Below are positions 19,189 to 28,322 of a stretch of DNA of 33,741 nucleotides, piece after piece. The notes under the pieces are model-generated. The model made no database searches. It was not told the origin of the DNA and saw only the letters and a program-made list of their open reading frames with translations. Position 1 is the stretch's first letter. Each line of letters opens with the position of its first letter. Source of the stretch: Lacisediminihabitans sp. (GTDB lineage Bacteria > Actinomycetota > Actinomycetes > Actinomycetales > Microbacteriaceae); assembly GCA_025362355.1 (NCBI GenBank), contig JANYGT010000098.1:1-33741 (forward strand), given 5' to 3'. The translations under genes were made by a program, and so were the position numbers.

Positions 19189-20259
19189 ATGGGCATCTAC
19201 ACCTTCCCCTTCGACAGCACCGAGACTCCCGTTCACGAGCGCCTCGGCGGCAAGTGCACGAGCCTCGCGATCATGACGTCGGTCGGTGCGCCGGTTCCGC
19301 CCGGGTTTGCGATCACGACCGATGCCTTCGACGCGGTCATGAATCAGACGACTCTGCGCGAGCACATACTGCGCGTGCTCGACGGACTCGACGTGGATGA
19401 CACTGCCGAGGTCGAGCGTCGCGCCGCCCACGTCCGCGAACTCATCCTCACCCAAACGGTTCCGGACGATGTGCGCCACGAAACGATTGCCGCGTACGAC
19501 GCGCTGATGCAGCTGTGCGGTGGAGAGGTCCCCGTGGCGGTGCGCTCGAGCGCGACCGCCGAGGACTTGCCGGATGCGAGCTTTGCCGGCCAGCAAGACA
19601 CCTACCTGTGGATTACGGGACAGAAGGATGTCCTGCAGAAGGTCCGCGAATGCTGGGCGAGCCTCTACACTGCGAGGGCGATCACCTACCGTGCCGCCAA
19701 CAAGATCCCGGACGAGGGCTTGTCGATGGCGGTTGCAGTACAAAAGATGGTCAACTCGCGCACCTCCGGTGTCGCGATGACGATCGATCCCAAGAACGGT
19801 GACCGCTCGAAGATCGTCATCGACTCCAGCTGGGGGCTCGGCGAGCTCGTTGTCTCGGGTGAAGTAACGCCCGACAACTACCTCATCGACAAGGTTCTGC
19901 TGCAGGTGATCGATCGCATCATCAGCGATAAGCATGAAGAACTCGTCCCGACCGGACACGGCACCGTCGCACGACGTGAAGTGGATGCCGAGCGCCGCAA
20001 CTCCCCGAGCCTCAGCGACGAAGAAATCGTCGCCGTCGCTCGCCTGGCCAAAAGCGCCGAGAGGCACTACGGAAGCGTCCAGGACGTGGAATGGGCGATC
20101 GACGCTGACCTGCCCGCGGGGCAGAACGTGCTTCTGCTCCAGTCCCGGCCCGAAACCGTCTGGTCGCAAAAAGCGAAGCCCGTACATCACACGTCGAGCG
20201 GCTCCGGCATCGAGGCGATCACCAAGTCGCTGCTCGCCCAAATGGGCAGTCGAGCCTAG
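19189..20259 (+). CDS. creI: PEP/pyruvate-binding (PPDK_N, ATP-grasp) subunit of a split PEP-synthase-like phosphotransferase; comparable to phenylphosphate synthase PpsB / cre-type kinase subunit (creI vs creH assignment from gene order only)
   Basis: 'GGKCTSLAIMTSVGAPVPPGFAITTDAFDAV', 'VAVRSSATAEDLPDASFAGQQDTYLWITG', 'LLLQSRPETVW'; lacks the swivelling His domain. Confidence 0.9.
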   Translation: MGIYTFPFDSTETPVHERLGGKCTSLAIMTSVGAPVPPGFAITTDAFDAVMNQTTLREHILRVLDGLDVDDTAEVERRAAHVRELILTQTVPDDVRHETIAAYDALMQLCGGEVPVAVRSSATAEDLPDASFAGQQDTYLWITGQKDVLQKVRECWASLYTARAITYRAANKIPDEGLSMAVAVQKMVNSRTSGVAMTIDPKNGDRSKIVIDSSWGLGELVVSGEVTPDNYLIDKVLLQVIDRIISDKHEELVPTGHGTVARREVDAERRNSPSLSDEEIVAVARLAKSAERHYGSVQDVEWAIDADLPAGQNVLLLQSRPETVWSQKAKPVHHTSSGSGIEAITKSLLAQMGSRA

Positions 20260-20351
20260 AACACGACCGAATACTTCAGGGCCACCGCCGATGGCTCAGG
20301 ACACCCCTGTCTTCACCCGAGTACGACGAACACCGAGAAGGGCACAACGCA

Positions 20352-22175
20352 ATGACGCACACCGCCGCCCGTAAGAGTTTTGATTCTCCCTATGACCTCG
20401 AAGCGCCGCCCGGCGCCGAGGGCTGGAGAGATCTCTACCCCTATAACTTGATTTTCCAAGAGAATCTGCGCGACAAGGAAAACGCCAAGTTCTGGTTCTG
20501 TGACAGCCAGCACTGGCCGAATGTCTTCAAGCCGTTCGAGACTGTCGGCGTTGAGTTCGCGGTTCGGTGCCTCGGCGCATTCAACACCCGCCACTACATC
20601 ATCCCGCCGGCCAACGGCATCGAGTTCCGCATCCACAACGGCTTCTGCTACATGAGCCCGGTTGCCGTCGCACCCGAACTCATCGGCGACCGCGTTCCTC
20701 ACTTCATGGAGCGCGCCGGTCACTACTTCGCAAATTGGGATTCCCTGCTCGAGAACTGGAAGAAGAAGGTGCTCGGCACCATCTCGGAGATGGACGCGAT
20801 CAACTTCGAAGCGCTTCCCGAAATGGTCGACCTTGACGTCATCACCGGCGGGCTCGGTATCGACCCGTCCGCGAAGATGATGGCCGACTACGACCGGCTG
20901 ATCCAGCTCGCCTACCAGAACTGGGAGTACCACTTCGAGTTCCTCAACCTTGGCTATGTGGCGTATCTCGACTTCTTCGGCTTCTGCAAGGAGTCGTTCC
21001 CGTCGATACCCGACCTCGCGATCGCGCGCATGGTTCAGGGCGTCGACTCGGTACTCTTCCGCCCGGATGACGAGCTCAAGGGACTCGCAGAACTGGCGGT
21101 GCGGCTCGGGCTGGTCGAGATCTTCGCCTTGCACGATGGGTCGGAGCAGGTGCTCGCGGTGCTCGCGGGCTCCCCGAATGGCACGGAGTGGATCGCAGCG
21201 TGGGAAGCCGCCAAAGAACCGTGGTTCAACTACACCTCGGGTAACGGGTTTTACGGTTCTGACGTCTACTGGCGCGACAACCTCGACCTCCCGATGGGCT
21301 ACGTAAAGGACTACGTCGAGCGCGCGGCGCGCGGTGACGTTCTCAAGCGCCCCACGACCGAGCTCATTGCCGAGCGTGACCGGATCGTCGGAGAGTACGG
21401 AGAGTTCCTCAGTGGTGAGGCCCTTGAGACCTTCCACGGCAAGCTCGGTCTCGCCCGCACGGTGTACCCGTATGTCGAAGACCACAACTTCTACATCGAG
21501 CACTGGACGATGGGCGTGTTCTGGCGGAAGGTTCGTCAGCTCTCCCGGCTGTTCCAGAGCTACGGTTTTTGGGAGAACCCCGACGACATGCTCTACCTGA
21601 CGCGCGACGAGGTGCGCCCGGTCATCTTCGACCTCGCGACCGGCTGGGGCGTAGGAGCCGATCCGATCGGCCCGACGTACTGGCCGACCGAGATCGAGCG
21701 TCGCCGCGGCATTGTCGCTGCGCTTTCGACAGCGCGACCGGAGCCCGCTTTCAATACACCGCCCGAGACGATCAACGAGCCATTCACGATCATGCTCTGG
21801 GGGATCACGACCGAGCAGGTTCAACAGTGGCTCGCCGGTGACGATGCGGAGAGTCCCGGGCTCAAAGGTATGGCAGCCTCTCCGGGAGTCGTCGAGGGCA
21901 TCGCTCGAGTCATCAGTGGTCCGGAGCAGCTCGGTGAGTTGCAACAGGGTGAGATCCTCGTTGCTCCGACGACGGCACCGAGCTGGGGTCCGATCTTCGG
22001 CAAGATCACGGCGACCGTCACCGACATCGGGGGCATGATGAGCCACGCGGCGATCGTCTGCCGTGAGTATGGCTTGCCCGCCGTGACCGGCACCGGGAGC
22101 GCATCCACGAAGATCAAGACGGGGATGCACATTCGGGTCGACGGCTCGCAGGGCATCGTCACGATTCTCGACTGA
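20352..22175 (+). CDS. creH: PEP-utilising-enzyme mobile-domain subunit with large substrate-binding region; partner of the upstream ATP-grasp subunit; comparable to phenylphosphate synthase PpsA (creH vs creI assignment from gene order only)
   Basis: C-terminal 'GMAASPGVVEGIARVI...EILVAPTTAPSWGPIF...GGMMSHAAIVCREYGLPAVTGTG' with predicted phospho-His in GGMMSH; no ATP-grasp motif. Confidence 0.9.
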   Translation: MTHTAARKSFDSPYDLEAPPGAEGWRDLYPYNLIFQENLRDKENAKFWFCDSQHWPNVFKPFETVGVEFAVRCLGAFNTRHYIIPPANGIEFRIHNGFCYMSPVAVAPELIGDRVPHFMERAGHYFANWDSLLENWKKKVLGTISEMDAINFEALPEMVDLDVITGGLGIDPSAKMMADYDRLIQLAYQNWEYHFEFLNLGYVAYLDFFGFCKESFPSIPDLAIARMVQGVDSVLFRPDDELKGLAELAVRLGLVEIFALHDGSEQVLAVLAGSPNGTEWIAAWEAAKEPWFNYTSGNGFYGSDVYWRDNLDLPMGYVKDYVERAARGDVLKRPTTELIAERDRIVGEYGEFLSGEALETFHGKLGLARTVYPYVEDHNFYIEHWTMGVFWRKVRQLSRLFQSYGFWENPDDMLYLTRDEVRPVIFDLATGWGVGADPIGPTYWPTEIERRRGIVAALSTARPEPAFNTPPETINEPFTIMLWGITTEQVQQWLAGDDAESPGLKGMAASPGVVEGIARVISGPEQLGELQQGEILVAPTTAPSWGPIFGKITATVTDIGGMMSHAAIVCREYGLPAVTGTGSASTKIKTGMHIRVDGSQGIVTILD

Positions 22176-22191
22176 GCAGGAAGGACACGCC

Positions 22192-22896
22192 ATGACTGCC
22201 TGGTCCCGCCCTCGGATCAACCATCTCGGACGAGATGTGAGCGCGCGTATTCCCCCGCGCGACACTGTTCCCGGTATGGTCTGGCTCGGCGAGCGGGACG
22301 AGGCGATCTGGCGGCTTGCCGCGTCGTACCTCACTGTTCGTGACAATGACGCCCACTCGCTTTATTCCTATGGGATCGCGCGGGCGCTGCTATCGCAGGT
22401 TCCCGAGGCCGACGAGCGGATCGTGCTTCCCGCCATACTTCTCCATGACACGGGGTGGTCAACGGTCGATGAGCAGGACGCGCTCGAGGCGATCGCTCCC
22501 GGTGGCGGCCGTCCGGACCTTGTCTTGCAGCACGAGCGCGAGGGCGCACGAATCGCGCGCGAAATCCTTAATGCCGTGGATGTACCCACGGCGGACATCG
22601 ACATCATCGTCGAGATCATCGACGGACACGACAGTCGAACAACGTCGCTGAGCATCAACGACTCCGTTGTCAAGGATGCCGACAAGCTCTGGCGGGTGAG
22701 CCCGCACGGCAGGGCCGTCGTGTGTGACTGGTTTGGCCTCGACGACGACGAGGCCCTTCGCCTGTGTGCGTACCGCGCCTATGACGAACTTTTCACCGAC
22801 GCGGGTCGGGCCATGTCCCGCGCACTCGTTGCGCTCGGTTCGATGCAATTGAGCCCGCAGATGGCTTCGGTCTACCGACGAGAGGAAAGCCAATGA
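22192..22896 (+). CDS. HD-domain protein (first paralogue); candidate phosphohydrolase
   Basis: Ordered metal-ligand pattern 'NDAHSLYSY', 'ILLHDTGWSTVD', 'LQHEREGARIAREIL', 'EIIDGHDSRT', 'VKDADKLWR'. Confidence 0.87.
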   Translation: MTAWSRPRINHLGRDVSARIPPRDTVPGMVWLGERDEAIWRLAASYLTVRDNDAHSLYSYGIARALLSQVPEADERIVLPAILLHDTGWSTVDEQDALEAIAPGGGRPDLVLQHEREGARIAREILNAVDVPTADIDIIVEIIDGHDSRTTSLSINDSVVKDADKLWRVSPHGRAVVCDWFGLDDDEALRLCAYRAYDELFTDAGRAMSRALVALGSMQLSPQMASVYRREESQ

Positions 22897-23645
22897 CTCA
22901 TGCGGACGGTCGTGTTGTTCTCATCACGGGAGCTGGGGGAGGGCTCGGGCGCGCTTTTGCGGTCGGCTTCGCCGCGGCAGGCGATCGAATCGTCGTCGCT
23001 GATATTGACGCGGCGGGAGCCCATCGCACGGTTGAGCTGCTCGCCGCCGAAGGTGCTGATGCCCTCGCTGTTCGGGTCGATGTGACCAAGAAGGCATCCG
23101 TCGAGGCACTCATCGACACGGTCATCGACCGCTATGGTCGGCTCGACGTCGTCGTCAACAACGCTGCGATCTACGCGACTCTCACACGCACGCCGTTTGC
23201 TGAGATCGATCCCGACGAGTGGGACCGCGTCATGGCGGTCAACGCGAAAGGCACATGGCTGGTCTCGGCTGCGGCCTACCCCCGCATGACGAAGCCCGGC
23301 GGTCGAATCATCAACATCGCGTCGGCCACGGTAATGAGTGGGTCTCCGCTGTGGATGCATTACGTGGCATCGAAGGCGGCGGTTATCGGCATGACCCGAG
23401 TGATGGCCCGCGAGACCGGATCAGAAGGCGTGACCGTCAACGCGATCGCGCCCGGCTTCACGCTTACCGAGGCGAGCATGGGATTGATGGATGATGCCGC
23501 GACCTATGGCGTCGATCGCGGCGCGATCAAGCGCGCGAGCCAACCCGACGACATCGTCGGTACCGCCGTGTTTCTCGCCTCCGATCAGGCGAGCTACATC
23601 ACCGGCCAAACTCTCATCGTCGACGGCGGCAAACAGTTCATTTGA
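22893..23645 (+). CDS. creG: SDR family oxidoreductase, candidate aryl-alcohol dehydrogenase (CreG-like by position)
   Basis: 'VLITGAGGGLGRAFAVGFAAAGDRIVVADID' Rossmann motif, 'NNAA', catalytic 'YVASKAAV'; ATGA overlap with the upstream gene. Confidence 0.92.
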   Translation: MTHADGRVVLITGAGGGLGRAFAVGFAAAGDRIVVADIDAAGAHRTVELLAAEGADALAVRVDVTKKASVEALIDTVIDRYGRLDVVVNNAAIYATLTRTPFAEIDPDEWDRVMAVNAKGTWLVSAAAYPRMTKPGGRIINIASATVMSGSPLWMHYVASKAAVIGMTRVMARETGSEGVTVNAIAPGFTLTEASMGLMDDAATYGVDRGAIKRASQPDDIVGTAVFLASDQASYITGQTLIVDGGKQFI

Positions 23646-23675
23646 TCGGCCACCCGGCCACCCAAGGAGTCAGCA

Positions 23676-23999
23676 ATGCCCAGCATCACCTACATATCCC
23701 CGAACGGCACGTCGACCACCCTCGACGCGCGAGTCGGAGACTCCGTGATGGAGGTCGCGGTCAAGCACGGCGTCGACGGGATTGTCGCCGAATGCGGGGG
23801 CGCGTGTTCGTGTGCCACGTGTCACGTCTACGTCGACGCGGCATTTCAAGAGACCGTTGGCGGGCCGGGCGAGCTCGAAGACGACATGCTCGACGGCGCC
23901 GCATCCGAACGATTGTCGAACAGCCGACTCTCGTGCCAGATCAAAATGCGCGACGAGTTCGATGGCCTGACTGTGCACGTAGCCCCCGAGCAGCTGTAG
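23676..23999 (+). CDS. creF: [2Fe-2S] ferredoxin, putidaredoxin/adrenodoxin type (CreF-like by position)
   Basis: 'ECGGACSCATCHVYVD' plus 'LSCQIKM' cysteine ligand pattern. Confidence 0.94.
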   Translation: MPSITYISPNGTSTTLDARVGDSVMEVAVKHGVDGIVAECGGACSCATCHVYVDAAFQETVGGPGELEDDMLDGAASERLSNSRLSCQIKMRDEFDGLTVHVAPEQL

Positions 24000-24001
24000 T
24001 C

Positions 24002-25243
24002 ATGGATGACATCCTCATTATTGGCGCCGGACAGGCCGGCATGCAGGTCGCTGTGTCATTGCGCGAACATGGATTCACCGGGCCGATCACGCTCGCGGGT
24101 AGCGAACGGGCGACCCCGTATCAGCGTCCCCCGTTGTCGAAGGCATATTTGTCGGGTGAGGCCGATCTCGAGTCGCTCGAGTTGCGCGCACAGTCGTTCT
24201 ACGACGACCGCCTCATCGCCGTGCGCTGCGATGATGCGGTCGTGTCGGTCGCGTTCGAGGGGGGCGACGGGGTGGCCGTTACGGCGTCAGGTTCGCGAAT
24301 CCCGTTCGCGCAACTGGCTCTCACTCCGGGCTCGGAGCCGCGCCGGGTCTCGATTCCCGGTTGTGACCTGGCCGGTGTCCTGTATCTGCGTGACCTGGCT
24401 GATGCCGATGAACTCAAGGCTCGCTGGGGTGCTGCCGGGCGCGTCGTCGTCATCGGGGGCGGCTTCATTGGACTCGAGGTGGCCGCGGCGGCTCGCAAAG
24501 CGGGAAAGACCGTCACGGTGCTCGAGGCGGCCGATCGACTGATCGCGCGAGCGGTGTCTCCCATCACGAGTGAATTCTTCAGACAAGCACATGCCCGCCG
24601 GGGTATCGACGTCCGGGTATCCGTGCAGGTGACCGGCATCCTCGGAACCGGTGATATCGTCACCGGCGTCGAGCTTGCCGACGGGGAGGTCGTGCCCGCT
24701 GACATCGTGCTCGTCGGTATCGGGGTGATCCCCCGCTCGGCACTTGCCGAGCAACTCGGCCTCAAGCTCGTTGGTGGCGCGATCGTCGTCGACGAGTTCG
24801 CGCGGACGAGCGATCCTCGGGTCGTGGCGGCAGGGGATGCCGTGCTGATGCCGCATCCCCTTGGGCGCCCGGGGCAGGTTCGACTCGAATCCGTGCAGAA
24901 CGCCGTCGATCAGGCGAAGGTCGCGGCGGCAACCCTGATGGGCGCGCCCGAGGCGTATCGCGCTGTGCCGTGGTTTTGGTCAGACCAGGCCGATCTCAAG
25001 TTGCAGATCGCGGGTCTGTCAACCGGCTTCGATCAGACCGTCGTGCGGGGCGACCCCGACGACGACCACTTTTCGGTGCTGTACTACGCCGAGGGCAAAC
25101 TCATCGCGATCGACACCGTCAATGACGCTTCCGACTACATGGTCGTTCGTCGCGCCCTTGGTCGGGGTGCCACAATTCCGCCGGAGCTCGCATCCGACAC
25201 ATCCGTCTCGCTCAAGTCCCTCCTCGTTCCCGCTGCGGCATAG
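24002..25243 (+). CDS. creE: NAD(P)H-dependent ferredoxin reductase, putidaredoxin-reductase type (CreE-like by position); ORF-track start 23642 is an artefact
   Basis: 'DILIIGAGQAGMQVAVSLREHGFTGPITLAGSE...PYQRPPLSKAYL', 'VVVIGGGFIGLEVAAAARKAGKTVTVLE', 'VVAAGDAVLMPHPLG'; starts directly after the ferredoxin stop. Confidence 0.94.
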   Translation: MDDILIIGAGQAGMQVAVSLREHGFTGPITLAGSERATPYQRPPLSKAYLSGEADLESLELRAQSFYDDRLIAVRCDDAVVSVAFEGGDGVAVTASGSRIPFAQLALTPGSEPRRVSIPGCDLAGVLYLRDLADADELKARWGAAGRVVVIGGGFIGLEVAAAARKAGKTVTVLEAADRLIARAVSPITSEFFRQAHARRGIDVRVSVQVTGILGTGDIVTGVELADGEVVPADIVLVGIGVIPRSALAEQLGLKLVGGAIVVDEFARTSDPRVVAAGDAVLMPHPLGRPGQVRLESVQNAVDQAKVAAATLMGAPEAYRAVPWFWSDQADLKLQIAGLSTGFDQTVVRGDPDDDHFSVLYYAEGKLIAIDTVNDASDYMVVRRALGRGATIPPELASDTSVSLKSLLVPAAA

Positions 25244-25255
25244 AAAAGGCACCCC

Positions 25256-25900
25256 ATGTCAAGACCATCCGTGACCGTCGACACGCTCGCCACCGGCCAT
25301 TCACCGCGGGGAGACTGGAAGCCGCTCGACGACCTGTGGCGAGCCGCCGCGCCGTCTCTCAGGGCGCGATCAAACGACATCCACACTCCGTTGTCATTCA
25401 TGTTCGCAGAGCTCGTGCTCGAGGCGCACCCCGAAGCAGACGAACTCGTGACGCGAGTCGCCATCCTTCTACACGACAGCGGGTGGTCACGAGTGGATCC
25501 CGCGAAGATCATCTCCGAGGGATTCCGCGGGGATTGGCGCACGAGCGATGTGCGATATCTCCATGAGCAGGAGGGCTGCAATATCGCTCGTGAAATCTTG
25601 CCTGCGCTGGGATACGACGACGAGTTCATCGCGAAGGTCACGGACATCATCGACGGCCACGACACGCGGCTCGAGCACCGGAGTGTCGAGGACGCGATCA
25701 TGCGCGACGCGGACCGTCTCTGGCGATTCACCCCAACGGGCATCGGCCTCGCCTCGGGGTGGTTTGGCAAGACTCCCCGCGAATACCGTGAGCAACTAGA
25801 GACCGGTACCTATCCCGAACTCATCACCGAGCGGGCGCGTGAGATCGCGACGGCCGAACTCACTCGTTCCGTAGAGCTACTCAAACTCGATGTCCTCTAG
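25256..25900 (+). CDS. creD: HD-domain protein (second paralogue), CreD-like by position; candidate phosphohydrolase
   Basis: 'NDIHTPLSF', 'ILLHDSGWSRVD', 'LHEQEGCNIAREIL', 'DIIDGHDTRLEH', 'MRDADRLWR' parallels the protein at 22192-22896. Confidence 0.87.
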   Translation: MSRPSVTVDTLATGHSPRGDWKPLDDLWRAAAPSLRARSNDIHTPLSFMFAELVLEAHPEADELVTRVAILLHDSGWSRVDPAKIISEGFRGDWRTSDVRYLHEQEGCNIAREILPALGYDDEFIAKVTDIIDGHDTRLEHRSVEDAIMRDADRLWRFTPTGIGLASGWFGKTPREYREQLETGTYPELITERAREIATAELTRSVELLKLDVL

Positions 25901-27371
25901 GACTGACGACATGACCACGATCGGGGACCTGAACGTCTACGACGACATCTTCGTCGGCGGACGCTGGCAGCCCGCGAACTCGTCACGATTCATCGAGGTC
26001 GTCAATCCCGCAACGGAACATGTGTGGGCTCGCGTACCAGACGCGGACGCCGCCGATATCGATGCCGCAGTGAACGCGGCGCACGGGGCTTTCATCGGCG
26101 GGGGGTGGAGCGACATCGGCGCAACCGCTCGCGCCACCATCATCGAGCGGTTCGCCGACGAGCTCGCGGCCCGAGGCGAGGCAATGGCGGCGGTGATCAC
26201 GCGGGAGAACGGGACACCCTTGACCGAGACATCGGCCGCGGCATCCCACTCGGCCGGTATCTTGAGGTATTTCACCGGGCTCGCGCCTACCGTCGATGCG
26301 GAAGACACGCGGCCGTTTCCGAATGCGCCCGGGTCGTTCACGACGGTCCGCAGGCAACCGGTAGGGGTATGCGCACTCATCGCGCCGTGGAACTTTCCGC
26401 TCACGCTCGTCATGGTCAAGCTTGCGCCTGCCCTGGTCGCCGGCTGCACTGTTGTGATCAAGCCCGCGTCCGAGACGCCGCTCGACCTGCGGGTACTTGT
26501 CGAGGCCGCGGTTGCCGCCGGGATCCCCGATGGCGTGATCAATATCGTCACCGGGTCGCGCGAGGCGGGGGCACTGCTGGTGCAGCATCCGCTTGTGGCG
26601 AAGGTCGCATTCACGGGGTCGACCGAGGCGGGGCAGATCATCGCGGCGCAATGTGGAACCCTGCTGCGTCCGGTAACGCTCGAACTCGGCGGAAAGTCGG
26701 CGAGCATCGTGCTGCCTGACGCCGACCTTGACTACTTCGCGAGTGTGCTGAATCGCACGTGCCTGCGGAACACGGGACAGACCTGTTACAACTCGACACG
26801 CATCCTCGCGCCGCGGTCACGATACACGGAGGTCGTCGACCTCGTCGCTATGACGGTCGCGGCAACCAAACAGGGCGACCCCTTGGACAGAGCGACGGTG
26901 TACGGCCCCTCCGCCTCTGCCCGTCAGCGAGATCGCGTCGAGAATTACATCGCGATCGGCAAGGCGGAGGGTGCAACGGTTGCGACGGGCGGGGGTCGTC
27001 CGGTGGGATTGGACCGAGGCTTCTACGTGCAACCAACGGTATTCAGCAATGTTGCGAGCGGGATGCGGATCGCTCAGGAGGAGATCTTCGGACCTGTACT
27101 TGTCGTGATCCCGTTCGACGATGACGCCGACGCGGCACGGATCGCGAACGACTCGCGCTTCGGTCTCGGCGGGTCGATCTTCAGTACCGACGATGCCCGT
27201 GCGCTCGCTCTTGCCGACAGGATAGATACGGGAAGCATCGGGATCAACTTCTTCGGCTCGAACCATGCCGCGCCCTTCGGCGGCTGGAAGGACAGCGGAA
27301 TGGGCGTCGAGTACGGACCCGAGGGCCTTAGCGCGTACCTGCGGCTCAAGTCGATTCATCGAAAGGGCTGA
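25890..27371 (+). CDS. creC: NAD(P)-dependent aldehyde dehydrogenase (CreC-like by position); start ATG 25890 or 25911
   Basis: 'LELGGKSASIVLPDADLD', 'NTGQTCYNSTRI' catalytic Cys, 'EEIFGPVLVVIPF', 'FGGWKDSGMGVEYGPEGL'. Confidence 0.94.
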   Translation: MSSRTDDMTTIGDLNVYDDIFVGGRWQPANSSRFIEVVNPATEHVWARVPDADAADIDAAVNAAHGAFIGGGWSDIGATARATIIERFADELAARGEAMAAVITRENGTPLTETSAAASHSAGILRYFTGLAPTVDAEDTRPFPNAPGSFTTVRRQPVGVCALIAPWNFPLTLVMVKLAPALVAGCTVVIKPASETPLDLRVLVEAAVAAGIPDGVINIVTGSREAGALLVQHPLVAKVAFTGSTEAGQIIAAQCGTLLRPVTLELGGKSASIVLPDADLDYFASVLNRTCLRNTGQTCYNSTRILAPRSRYTEVVDLVAMTVAATKQGDPLDRATVYGPSASARQRDRVENYIAIGKAEGATVATGGGRPVGLDRGFYVQPTVFSNVASGMRIAQEEIFGPVLVVIPFDDDADAARIANDSRFGLGGSIFSTDDARALALADRIDTGSIGINFFGSNHAAPFGGWKDSGMGVEYGPEGLSAYLRLKSIHRKG

Positions 27372-27606
27372 ACGGTTCCTCGACTCGTTCGTCGGCGACC
27401 GATCGGCCGTTTTCTTCCCAGCTCCGATCACTGTCGCACTCGAACGGGGGAGTAGACGTCCCATCCTGCCGCTCCCTATGGTTGCGACTAGTTCTCACCT
27501 TTTGCAGAAGCTCGAGTGAGCGAATGTTTCGAGAGCGGTGCAGGCTTTGGCCTCACGCTGTCTCATCAGATGTCGAGCTGGATCTCAAAGAACTTCACGT
27601 TGAATC

Positions 27607-28125
27607 ATGAAGGAGTCAGCCGTGGCAAGCTTTTCCTGGTCCTCGATTGAATTTCAACTGGCTTTCTTGAAAAATGTATTCGAGGAACCCTTGAGCGAGG
27701 GGATACCACAGATAGCGGCCCGAATGATCGCCGGAGGGTTCTCGACTCCATCACTGGACGAATTGGCCGGGCTGCCACAAGCAACAGATCCGCAGACAGT
27801 GAGTGCGATAGTGACGCGCGCTGGCGGTGAACTCGGGTATCAGCGACTGGACGGCAGTGAGAATAGGCTCGCAGCTGGTCGCCTGTACCTGGAGCTGACG
27901 GTGGTGGGCGTATATGACCCGTACGAAGCAGCGCGATCGATCTGGAAGACTATCTATTGGCATCTCCCTGAGGAGGCTCAGTGGGACTTCTCGCGAATTG
28001 TCGCCCTGGCGAGCGAGTGGGAGGACGAACCAGGCCAACGCACTGAGCTGCGTGTGGCAATCCTTGAGGCCACAAGCGAGCTATTGGCCAATCTCAATAA
28101 ATATCCGATTGAGCGAACAATCTGA
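27607..28125 (+). CDS. Hypothetical protein (about 170 aa, acidic, no recognised domain)
   Basis: Continuous ORF with plausible GGAG just downstream of ATG (alternative start GTG 27622); protein-like composition. Confidence 0.55.
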   Translation: MKESAVASFSWSSIEFQLAFLKNVFEEPLSEGIPQIAARMIAGGFSTPSLDELAGLPQATDPQTVSAIVTRAGGELGYQRLDGSENRLAAGRLYLELTVVGVYDPYEAARSIWKTIYWHLPEEAQWDFSRIVALASEWEDEPGQRTELRVAILEATSELLANLNKYPIERTI

Positions 28126-28322
28126 ATCCGCGGGCGACGGCGCGTGCTATCGCCTCGCAGTCGCTAGCGATCAACGCGAGGCGACCGGTGGTGTCCGCGA
28201 TGGTGTCCGGATAATTTTTCACGGCATCGAGTACACGGAAGGAAATCTCATCCTTCATCCGCACTCTGAGGCATCGTTGGGGGATCGGGAATGGGGAATG
28301 GCACGAACGTGAAGTACATTCC

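Noticed and set aside
19015-20241. 408-aa minus-strand ORF
   Set aside because: Antisense to the ATP-grasp subunit; composition typical of spurious GC-rich frames
20313-22346. 677-aa minus-strand ORF
   Set aside because: Antisense shadow of the PEP-mobile-domain gene; Arg/Val/Asp-rich composition with no domain motifs, while the + strand encodes a clear family member
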